From Azospirillum doebereinerae (GTDB lineage: Bacteria; Pseudomonadota; Alphaproteobacteria; Azospirillales; Azospirillaceae), in assembly GCF_003989665.1 (NCBI RefSeq), contig NZ_RZIJ01000002.1, positions 346,660-410,659 of the forward strand: a stretch of DNA of 64,000 nucleotides, given 5' to 3'. The notes beneath the pieces were generated by a model. It saw only the letters and a list, made by a program, of their open reading frames with translations, did not search any database and was not told where the DNA came from. This document shows, piece by piece, positions 9,801 to 16,550 of the stretch (positions are counted from its first letter, which is position 1; every line of letters begins with the position of its first letter). The translations under genes were made by a program, and so were the position numbers.

Positions 9801-10181
9801 CCCCGGCTGGGCAAGGACGGGCCTTCGGAGGCGGAGGCGCTGGCCTTCGCCAGGAGGAGTCTGTCGCTGCTCGGACCACAGGGGCAGACCGCCGAAGCGG
9901 TGGCGCGGCTCGAAGCCTACACGCAGGCCCACCGCCGCGACCGCGACGACAGTCCGGTCTCGGCACCGTTCGCGCTGGTGCTGTCCCGCTCCATGCGGGC
10001 GGATCCCTCCGACGCCTGGCGGTCCGTGTGCCGGGGCGGGGTGACCAGCGCGCAGGCCGCCGGCCATCACGACGACGTGATCGGTCAGGACAATCTCGGG
10101 ACCAACGCGCCGTTGCTGCGCCGCCTCCTCGACCCGCGCCTTCCCCTGGTCGCCAGCCCACCAACGCAGGAGCCCGCGTGA
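6810..10181 (+). CDS. Nonribosomal peptide synthetase, A(methyltransferase)-T-TE
   Basis: 1123 aa, AAGGAG 8 bases before the ATG. The adenylation domain begins near residue 30 (SYRELDAESNRIA) but is interrupted after the A2 region by a SAM methyltransferase (about 169-405) with motif I LEVGCGSG near 227. The A domain resumes with FTSGSSGTPKP near 446, NIYGPTECAD and YRTGDLAW near 681. The T domain has GGHSL near 846 and the thioesterase has GYSAGG near 966 with a late HHDD. Methyltransferases inserted between A2 and A3 are known from few NRPSs, such as TioN of thiocoraline, which methylates a side chain; the commoner site is A8-A9. The A3 motif ends PKP instead of PKG. It should accept the chain from the upstream C domain and release the product. 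Confidence 0.93.
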   Translation: MKLSDLTLFDAPPQEADAGHADVPIPDTTIDRLIAGRARSAPDAVAVIEPGRRYSYRELDAESNRIAAFLLDRRIANAPVAVLAERSFALAAALLGILRAGAVYAPVNPAFPLRRQQAMLRRTAATVLLYGNGHAHAAQTHLWECPDLAMALCLDHDDPDGAAEPEKPRMVEGLWDHVAATASDAVSGGGWRSAITGERFPDWVMRDYADNVRVKLARHLTPASSVLEVGCGSGLTMAALAGRAGSYLATDLSGTMIGTAGAHARARGLDSDRLSFRRLAAHDLGALKAEAGTGFDVVVLNSVVQSFSGYGYLRRVLATVLELCADEAVIFLGHLWDAGKRDAYADAGASPESLDALFVSPDFLRQLPREFPAIAAVEITPMTARARNELTDFGFDCVLRIRSGAKRAADGLPPATRLRLGRGALAPFADAPPLHAGRPEDTAYLIFTSGSSGTPKPAANTGQALLNLCLWFAEFCDLGPGERVYQVIACSFDASIKNYLATFAAGATAVLLPEGPYDPARMLDILQRERVGVLNPGVPSQIHPMIDLAAADGYRALASLRVLALGGEAPDPGRLRDWLRSPTCRLEKLANIYGPTECADITAAGSWRPDELADRKTLPIGRPIRNARCYILDSGGRALPDGAVGELCIGGAGVGTGYPGDEALTAERFQPDPFRPDGRMYRTGDLAWRREDGQIVLTGRQDDEVKIRGHRMTLGEIEAHLRTLPGVEDAAALCRAGEDGEPRLVAFLAADGAGGGVPDEDRLAALLADRLPAAMVPGRFVRLAALPRNAHGKLDRAALAALRPPPAPSPVDAPAAGTVERRVMRAWSHVLGDRPLAPDDDFFRVGGHSLAVVMLQNALVREFGHAPPLADLHRDCTVRGHARLIATRPDAAAGEEIGRFLTRDEGPPVFCFPPIIGLGWVFAALAERLDGLRLFAFDFVARPDRIARYADAVADAAAGGPVVLCGYSAGGNLAHRVAVELERREIGVDRIVLIDSEPRLGKDGPSEAEALAFARRSLSLLGPQGQTAEAVARLEAYTQAHRRDRDDSPVSAPFALVLSRSMRADPSDAWRSVCRGGVTSAQAAGHHDDVIGQDNLGTNAPLLRRLLDPRLPLVASPPTQEPA

Positions 10182-10182
10182 C

Positions 10183-11697
10183 ATGCGCATTCTTCTGATC
10201 GACGCCGAGGCCTGCGACGGCGCGCAGCTGACCAGCCGCTGGAGCCACCACCCCCTGGGGCTGATGCACATCGCGGCGGCGGCGCGGCGGCGCTTTCCCC
10301 AGTTGGACATCCGCATCTTCCACACCGTGACGGCCGCCGACCCGCAACGGGAACTGGTGCGGCTGCTCGACGCCTTCCGGCCGGGGCTGGTCGGGGTGCG
10401 GGCGCTGTCCATCTTCGCCGACGCCTTTTCCGAGATCTGCCGGCTGGTGCGGCGCACGCGGCCCGATTCCCGGATCATCGCCGGGGGGCCGCACGCCTCC
10501 GCCTCCTTCGAGGACATCCTGGAGCGGGACGAGGTCGACCTCGTCGTCCACGGCGAAGGCGAGGAGACCTTCACCGAACTGGTCGGCCACCTGATGGCGA
10601 CCGGCGCCCTGCCCGACACCCTGCCCGGAACGATTCTGCGCGACGGCGGCAGGATCCGGCGGAACCCCGCCCGCCCGCTGATCGCCGACATCGACGCCAA
10701 CCCATGGCCGGCCTACGACCTGATCGATCTGTCGCGGTACCGCGGCATCTCCAACCATTCCTTCCAGAGCGCCGAGACCAGCGCCTTCATCGAAAGCTCG
10801 CGCGGCTGTCCCTATCGCTGCGTCTACTGCCACATCGCCCGGCAGAAGAGCGTCCGCAACCGCTCGCCCGACAACATCGTCGCCGAGATGGAAAGGATCG
10901 TCGACGAGAAGGGGGTGCGCGACTTCGTGTTCGTCGACGACATCTTCAACGTGCCGGCGGCGTCCGGCAAGGAGGTCTTGCGGCGGATCGCCCAGCGGCT
11001 GCCCGGCACCCGCGTCAACTTCCCCAACGGGCTGCGCGCCGACCAACTGGACGAGGAGTTCCTCGACCTGCTGGAGGAGGTCGGCACCATCCACATGGCG
11101 CTCGCCGTCGAGACCGCCTCGCCCCGGCTTCAGAAGCTGATCGGCAAGCACCTGAAGCTGGACCGCGCCCGCGCCATGATCGAGAGCGCCTCCCGGCGCT
11201 TCATCGTCAGCGGCTTCTTCATGGTCGGCTTTCCCACCGAAACCAGGGACGAGGCCCTGGCGACGCTGGACTTCGCCCGCGGCTTGTCCCACCTCTGCCA
11301 GCCCTCGCTCAGCGTCGTGCGCGTCTATCCCAAGACGCCGCTCTGGGACCTGCTGGAACCGACGCCCGAACAGGCCGGGCTGCTGCAACGGCAGACCAGG
11401 ACGACGCTGCAACCCAGACAGGGAGAGCCGACGAACTTCTACGGCGACGTCTTCGACGACGAACGAATGCCGTTGAAGAGCGTCGACATCGACGAGATCC
11501 GGGGCCGGTGGGTCCGGGAGGTGGTGTTCGACCCGCAGCGCATCCGCAACGCCTGCCGGATCATGGAGCGCTACTGGCCCGAAGAGAACATCGTCCTGTT
11601 CTACAGGAACTACTTCAACCTGAAGAGCTTCGACCGGCGGGCGCTGGACGAGTTGATGCAGTTCGCCGACCGCGCCGGGGAGCCGATGGCGTCATAG
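10183..11697 (+). CDS. B12-binding domain radical SAM protein
   Basis: 504 aa. The N-terminal cobalamin-binding-like Rossmann domain (about 1-150) has VGVRALSIFADAF and IIAGGPHAS, with VVHGEGEETF after it. The radical SAM core has CPYRCVYC (Cys209, Cys213, Cys216), FVFVDDIFN and MVGFPTET. The order B12 domain, linker and SAM core defines class B radical SAM enzymes, many of which methylate unactivated carbon or phosphorus, while others rearrange or contract rings. It starts 1 base after the NRPS stop, with CAGGAG inside the end of that gene, so it belongs to the same transcript. A C-methylation or ring-modifying role in product tailoring is inferred. Confidence 0.9.
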   Translation: MRILLIDAEACDGAQLTSRWSHHPLGLMHIAAAARRRFPQLDIRIFHTVTAADPQRELVRLLDAFRPGLVGVRALSIFADAFSEICRLVRRTRPDSRIIAGGPHASASFEDILERDEVDLVVHGEGEETFTELVGHLMATGALPDTLPGTILRDGGRIRRNPARPLIADIDANPWPAYDLIDLSRYRGISNHSFQSAETSAFIESSRGCPYRCVYCHIARQKSVRNRSPDNIVAEMERIVDEKGVRDFVFVDDIFNVPAASGKEVLRRIAQRLPGTRVNFPNGLRADQLDEEFLDLLEEVGTIHMALAVETASPRLQKLIGKHLKLDRARAMIESASRRFIVSGFFMVGFPTETRDEALATLDFARGLSHLCQPSLSVVRVYPKTPLWDLLEPTPEQAGLLQRQTRTTLQPRQGEPTNFYGDVFDDERMPLKSVDIDEIRGRWVREVVFDPQRIRNACRIMERYWPEENIVLFYRNYFNLKSFDRRALDELMQFADRAGEPMAS

Positions 11698-12089
11698 CGT
11701 TCGTATCCGGGGAAGGCCACATGGTCGGCGCTGTCTCCCGTGGAGCGGCGGGGGCCCCACCCTGGGTTCCGTTGCAAAGTTTGCTGTTGGGCGCGGAGAG
11801 CGGTGGTTTCAACTTGGTCAGGCAGGCAGCTCCAACATCTCTGCACCCGCAGGGGCAACACTTCAGGACGCCGCCGGGGTTCACGGTCGCGCTGGCCGCT
11901 GCACCTGACGGCCAATTTCACTCCGCCGTGACGCAGGTGGCGAAGAGCCCGACCAACAAGGCGGCTGTGGCTGCCCTGACCGCTGCCTTGCGGCGGCAAC
12001 CCCGGCAGCGGCCAATCCGGGCGCGTTCCCATGGCACAAGCCGGATGCCAAAGCGTCGATAGCGTCCACGATTAAGAGAGGGGATCGAT
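11698..12089. other. Gene-free stretch after the NRPS cluster
   Basis: I see no supported gene here. GGTTCCGTTGCAAAGTT at 11765-11781 closely resembles the terminal repeat of IS6-family elements (GGTTCTGTTGCAAAGTT in IS257-like elements), but no IS6 transposase is readable next to it. ORFs on both strands have no family features. It marks the boundary between the biosynthetic cluster and decayed DNA. Confidence 0.4.
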
Positions 12090-12701
12090 ATGGCGAAGCG
12101 GAAGCGTAAGGCCGGCTATGGAGTGCCGTTCACGCTGGGGGACATTCCCACCAACCTAGCCCACGCCTTGCTGACGGTCCCCCGGAACGCCTGCGCCATA
12201 CAGCCCATGCGGTAGAGGTGCGTGACCGGTTGGGCACGGGTACCCCGCTGTCCTACGGGGTGAAGATAGAAGACACCGGCCCGCTGGCCGCCTACCTGCG
12301 CCGGGGAAAGCTGACATGGCACCAGCACGAAGCGGAGGCCGCTGTCGGCCCGCGCGTGGCAGCGTGCGGTCACTCCCCGGCGCATGACGGCCCGCTGGGA
12401 AGAGCGGGGGAGCGGGGGCGGCGTCGATTCTTCCCCGGCTGTGACGGGCGCACATGGCTTGTTCCGCTTGTTGGAGCAGGCCGGGTTAGCGTCGCCGGTT
12501 CGAGAGGGGGCAACCCTAAACCTGCCGGGAATCGCGCGCAACTCGGCGGGCGCCCGCGCTCCTGTGTGGCTCACGCCCGGCGGTACCATCGTTCTGTCCG
12601 TGTGCGGCATGGAGGAATGGGCCGGCGGCACCCGTAAGCTGGACAAGCTGCACGAGTCGTTGGACGCGCTGGCGGATGTGTTGAGAATTCTACGGCCATA
12701 G
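12090..12701 (+). pseudogene. Possible frameshifted gene of unknown family
   Basis: GAGAGGGG precedes an ATG at 12090 that starts MAKRKRKAGYGVPFTLGD but stops at 12213-12215. A second frame, open before and after that stop, reads VRDRLGTGTPLSYGVKIE and continues through AAYLRRGKLTWHQH. The original frame becomes open again from 12315 and ends LDALADVLRILRP at 12701, with high G/C third positions. The first shift could lie at the C-run near 12178-12182. Together they look like one ~200-residue protein broken by two frameshifts, but I do not recognise the family. They could also be unrelated chance ORFs. Confidence 0.3.
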
Positions 12702-13051
12702 AGCCGTTCCGTTTTTCAGGGGGGTGGTGTTGGCGTGCGACGCGCTATCCCGCCCGGCCCCCTGGAAGCCCCCTATGGGGTGGTGTTCAGGCGGGATGCC
12801 GTCGCTGGGGTAAGTCAGTGAGTGCCCTATTCAAAGCCCCCCGACACACGGCGGCACCCTTGGTCGCGGGGCTGTGATGGAATGGGCCGAGATGAATTCT
12901 GCATTTCGGCCCATTCAAGCGAAATGCCTGATCCATCCAGAGAAAGAAGTGGAAATTCACGATGGACGGAAACGCATCGATATTGCCTATACAAACAATG
13001 CTACCAGCGGCGGCTTCTTCCGCAGGCGGGGGGAGATGTGAGGGGAAAAGC

Positions 13052-13081
13052 AAAAAGGCCCGGCGATTTGCCGAGCCTTTT
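13052..13081 (+). terminator. Rho-independent terminator-like hairpin
   Basis: AAAAAGGCCCGGC, the loop GATTT and GCCGAGCCTTTT form a near-perfect stem with one mismatch. The A-run on one side and T-run on the other allow it to work in both directions. It lies after the decayed ORF region, not directly behind a recognised gene. Confidence 0.6.
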
Positions 13082-13323
13082 CAATGGGTTGGAAACCCTT
13101 TATCTCAGTGGCGGAGGGCGCAGTCACTGGCGGAACACCCTCCTCTGCCTTGGCGCTGGTGGAGCGAGGTTCGCTGTCCTGAGCCACCGGTTTCCCTGCG
13201 AAACAGGGAATTTACAGGGAAATTTCTTGATCCTAACCATTCCGAGCAGCGGCAGTTCCTTGCTTCCAAGGCAGTTTTCCTAGCTTCCGGACCAGCCAAG
13301 GGGCGTCCGTGAGCCGGATGGAA

Positions 13324-13343
13324 CAGGGAATAAACATTCCCTG
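13324..13343. repeat. Short perfect inverted repeat
   Basis: CAGGGAAT, the loop AAAC and ATTCCCTG form a perfect 8-bp stem with a 4-base loop. The half-site CAGGGAA also occurs twice near 13203-13220. No T-run follows, so it is not a typical terminator. It may be a remnant of a mobile element end. Confidence 0.45.
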
Positions 13344-13463
13344 CTGCGCCCACGATAGGTCACCAAAACAGGCAGCGGAGCTTCGGACAGCCGGACGCCG
13401 ACACCAGCTCGTGCGTGGTAGAGCCCCTGGCACCCTCGGCGCTGACCAGCAGATTTTTCGCGC

Positions 13464-13754
13464 ATGGCGAGCATGTGCAGCGTAGGCTCCGTGTTCGAAA
13501 CGGTGTGGCGAAAGGGACGAATTCTGGCTTCTCTCCCGAGCCCCCGCGACAGGGATCCCGAACTGCCGCGGGGCAACGCGAAAATCCCCCTGGAGTTCTG
13601 GAAGATCGTCGTGATGCTGGGCGGCGGAAGCAAGCTGCACGCCACGGCCTATCTGCTCAGCCAGGGCGACCTTATCCGCGATCTGCTGGAGAAGCAGATC
13701 CGGTCTCGCGTGCGTGCGCCAAGCGGAATTTCGCCACGAGCGGCGAGGCCATGA
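13464..13754 (+). pseudogene. Fragment of a NUC1/NucA-type DNA/RNA non-specific endonuclease
   Basis: The block from IPLEFWKIVVM to LHATAYLLSQGDLIRDLL matches the second half of the beta-beta-alpha-metal non-specific endonucleases, where a V/I-P-x-x-F-W-K-V-V strand is followed by A-T-A/G-Y-L-L-S-Q. The catalytic DRGH region that should lie upstream is absent, and the expected F-G-A-Y-R/FQVPV block is not found downstream in any frame. The sequence before it (SVFETVWRKGR) is not nuclease-like. It is best read as a truncated relic. Confidence 0.55.
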
Positions 13755-13942
13755 TACGGGCGGTGGAAAGCCGCCATGGGGTGCGCCCAGCCTACCGCAG
13801 CCTTCGACATCCTGGATCGGGACGGACGGCCGACCATGGCGCCGATTTAAGCGATTGTGAGGCAAGGTTTCGCCGGGGTAGCCTGCAGCGGGTTGAGAAC
13901 GCGATGGGGACCGTGCGGAGGGTTCCCGATGGGAGAGGAAGC
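13755..13942. other. Short gap upstream of the WavE-like gene
   Basis: No gene supported. The open frame of the WavE-like gene runs through here, but codon context and the ribosome binding site at 13931-13940 point to a start at 13943. An in-frame ATG at 13902 is an alternative. Any promoter for the WavE-like gene should lie here; I see no clear -35/-10 pair. Confidence 0.35.
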
Positions 13943-15241
13943 ATGGCGGAAGGCCGTTCCAACTGGGTCGTCGTGACCGGCCTCGTGCGCGATGGCGACC
14001 GGTTCGACCGGAAGCTCCGCACCCTTTTGCAGTGGCGCCAAGACGGGATCGTCGACGGAATCGTGATGTCGACCTGGATCGGCGAAATGGATCGCTACCC
14101 CGAAACGCTGAGGATCATCCAGGAACAGGGCATCGTCCTGGTCGAGACCGAGGAGCCCCTGATCAATCTGGCGGGCCATGTCCTGCACCAGATGAAGGCT
14201 CTCCATTATGGCCTGCTGGCCTGCCCGGAGAATGCCCATATTCTACGGCTCCGCCCCGATCTCGGTGAGCTGACGCCATCCTTGCAGCGCATGCTAAGCG
14301 CCCCCCCCGACCTCACCATCCGCGATCACGGCAACTGGCCCCGCCTTTTCAACGCGAAGATCATCATCCATGGCGGGTTCCTGCATTTTCCCGGATACAT
14401 AAACGACATCATATATTATGGCGAAAGAGACGATGTTCTCCGCTTGGTAAACTTCACGGTGCACCCGGAATATATCTATACGGACTGTTCCCCGGAACAG
14501 TTCTTCTATACGACGGCCCTTTTGCAGCAAGTGCCGATTCTTGATGGTTACATGCAGGTTCACGCCGGTTGCCGGTTCGGCGATGCGGCAGCAGGACAGG
14601 TGCAGCGCGACGTCTTCGCGGGTAGCGATTATTTCCTGTCGGCCTGGGCGACCTACCTTCTCTGTCTGCATCGCTACGTCCGCATCGGCTTGTTTGCCGA
14701 TTCCGAACGGAGCGACCAGCGCGACGACGATGCGTCCGGCGGCTTCCCAATGGAAGCGCTGTTCCAGGGAGGTTCGTTTCCTCCAGGGCTCCACATGCAT
14801 GCGGATGCCCAGAGCCTGACATTCCTGGGGGAGGGTTGGCTGAACGCGCTTTTCGCCCGCCGCCTCCAGGACAGCCCCTTGACCAGACGTTTCTACGACC
14901 GGCTCGACCAAGCGTCCGACTTCGATTTCCAGAAGGACCAGACCTTGAATCCTCTGCGGCCAGCACCCGACGTGCTGGATTTCGTATCCGCGCTACGGGA
15001 AAAACTGCACATCCGGACCGCGCGCCTCGACGAGATCGGGGAGGCCGGCGCGTTGCGCTACAGGATCCGCGGCCCGCGCGAGCGCGTGTCGTTCAGCGCG
15101 AGCCATATGGGGCAGTCGATGCTGGAGCAGCAGAACACCATGCTTCGCCGACGGGTCGACGAGCTTTCCGAGGAGGTCGCTGCCATGGCCGGACTGATCG
15201 CGGCGATGCGGAAGACGGACGGCGCGGGCGGCGCCTCCTGA
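13943..15241 (+). CDS. WavE-like lipopolysaccharide synthesis protein
   Basis: 432 aa. I chose the ATG preceded by GGGAGAGGAA because upstream in-frame sequence overlaps nuclease debris. The opening WVVVTGLVRDGDRFDRKL, the TWIGEMDRYPETLRII region and MKALHYGLLACPENAHILRLRPD (seen in part) fit WavE-type proteins, glycosyltransferase-like enzymes first linked to Vibrio cholerae LPS core synthesis. No signal peptide or membrane segment is seen; the last ~30 residues may form a short coiled coil. The next gene starts 10 bases after the stop, so they are likely an operon. The acceptor and sugar are unknown. Confidence 0.7.
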   Translation: MAEGRSNWVVVTGLVRDGDRFDRKLRTLLQWRQDGIVDGIVMSTWIGEMDRYPETLRIIQEQGIVLVETEEPLINLAGHVLHQMKALHYGLLACPENAHILRLRPDLGELTPSLQRMLSAPPDLTIRDHGNWPRLFNAKIIIHGGFLHFPGYINDIIYYGERDDVLRLVNFTVHPEYIYTDCSPEQFFYTTALLQQVPILDGYMQVHAGCRFGDAAAGQVQRDVFAGSDYFLSAWATYLLCLHRYVRIGLFADSERSDQRDDDASGGFPMEALFQGGSFPPGLHMHADAQSLTFLGEGWLNALFARRLQDSPLTRRFYDRLDQASDFDFQKDQTLNPLRPAPDVLDFVSALREKLHIRTARLDEIGEAGALRYRIRGPRERVSFSASHMGQSMLEQQNTMLRRRVDELSEEVAAMAGLIAAMRKTDGAGGAS

Positions 15242-15251
15242 GACGCGCCGG

Positions 15252-16526
15252 ATGTCCAATCTCCCCGACAATCCGATGGTGCCGTGGCCGGACGGCACGC
15301 TGGTCGGCACAGCCTCCGGCGGAAGCCGGCGTGTCTTGCCGCTCGTCGTCGGCATGCACCGGAGCGGCACCTCGATGACCGCCGGCTGCCTGCACAGGCT
15401 TGGCATGGACATGGTGGACGACGCGGTCGGCGAGCACGAAACCAACCGCGGCGGGCATTACGAACGGATGGATTTCCTGGCCATCCACGACCGTCTTCTG
15501 GCCGATTTGGGAAGCCGCTGGGATTCCCTGACGCCGCTCCCCGCCGGCTGGTGGCGCGGCCCGCCGGCGATGGTGGCGCGGCGGGAGATCAAGGCCCGGC
15601 TGAGGCATGCGCTGCCGGATGGCGGACGGCGGTTGTGGGGGATCAAGGATCCGCGGCTGATGCGGCTGCTGCCGCTCTGGCTCGATGTCTGCGTCGATCT
15701 GGACCTGGAGCCGCGTATCCTGCTGGTGACCCGCGATCCCGACGCCGTCGCCCGCTCTCTCGCGCGGCGGAACGCCATGGATCGGGACGACGCCCTGGCC
15801 CTGTGGATGGTCCATCATATGGAGTTCATCCGCAGCGTCGGCGAGTTGCCCTGGCTTCGCATCGACCATCGGGACTGGCTGGAGGATCCGCGCACCCAAA
15901 TCCACCGCCTGATCGGCCATTACGGGATATCCGACGGTCTTTATGACGGCTCCATCGCGGCGGTCGACGAATTCATCCATGCCGAATGGACGGATTCCAG
16001 AACCGCGCCGCGGACGGCCCCATCCCCGGCCCATTCCCTGTACGAACGTCTGGCCGCTCTCGCCGACAGCGGAGCACCGGCGCCCGTTGCCTGTCCACCC
16101 GACCTGCGCGTCAGCGCGCGGGATTTCCACGCCTTCGCCCAAACCTTCAAGAGCGCCCTGACGCGGGCGGAGCGGCTGCCGGAGGTCGAGGCCGACGCGC
16201 GGGCAATGGCCGAAACGCTGTCCAGGCGTGATATCGAAATGGCCGATCTGGCGGCGGAACTGGCAGCGGCGCGGACGCTGCCGGTCCCCCAGGATCGCCG
16301 GCACGCCGACGCGCGGCCGACCCCGGAGATGGCGGAGCCCGGGCGCGACGGACGTTTGGCACTCGAAAAGCTGGTCGCCGGCCTGATCGCCGAGCGGGAC
16401 CGCGCCGAAACCGTCCGATCCGCCCTGATGGCGGAACTTGCCGCCGCACGCAGCTTGGCCACCTCCCTGCGGACCTGCCTCATGGCGCTCGAAACCGAAC
16501 CGCCGGCCGAGCGACAAGACGGCTGA
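15252..16526 (+). CDS. Sulfotransferase-family protein with C-terminal coiled coil
   Basis: 424 aa. The P-loop-like 5'-phosphosulfate motif GMHRSGTSM sits near residue 34-42, and WGIKDPRLMRL plus LVTRDPDAVARSLARR form the 3'-phosphate-binding region of PAPS sulfotransferases. The sulfotransferase fold ends near residue 260. The last ~130 residues are rich in Ala, Glu, Arg and Leu with heptad-like spacing and probably form a coiled coil. It would transfer sulfate from PAPS to a sugar or other hydroxyl; in this locus a glycan is the likely target. It lies 10 bases behind the WavE-like gene and converges on the large glycosyltransferase, 24 bases apart. Confidence 0.8.
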   Translation: MSNLPDNPMVPWPDGTLVGTASGGSRRVLPLVVGMHRSGTSMTAGCLHRLGMDMVDDAVGEHETNRGGHYERMDFLAIHDRLLADLGSRWDSLTPLPAGWWRGPPAMVARREIKARLRHALPDGGRRLWGIKDPRLMRLLPLWLDVCVDLDLEPRILLVTRDPDAVARSLARRNAMDRDDALALWMVHHMEFIRSVGELPWLRIDHRDWLEDPRTQIHRLIGHYGISDGLYDGSIAAVDEFIHAEWTDSRTAPRTAPSPAHSLYERLAALADSGAPAPVACPPDLRVSARDFHAFAQTFKSALTRAERLPEVEADARAMAETLSRRDIEMADLAAELAAARTLPVPQDRRHADARPTPEMAEPGRDGRLALEKLVAGLIAERDRAETVRSALMAELAAARSLATSLRTCLMALETEPPAERQDG

Positions 16527-16550
16527 GTCCCAAGACGGAAGCGATCCGAT

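Larger units (their letters stand above)
12702..13463. other. Gene-free stretch
   Basis: No convincing gene. Several overlapping short ORFs occur on both strands with no domain features or good ribosome binding sites. It holds a terminator-like hairpin and a short perfect hairpin, listed separately, and repeated CAGGGAA words near 13203 and 13324. Confidence 0.4.

Noticed and set aside
6450..10700. 1416-residue minus-strand frame across the second NRPS
   Set aside because: Antisense shadow caused by G/C-rich third positions; composition is Gly/Arg/Val repeats without family features.
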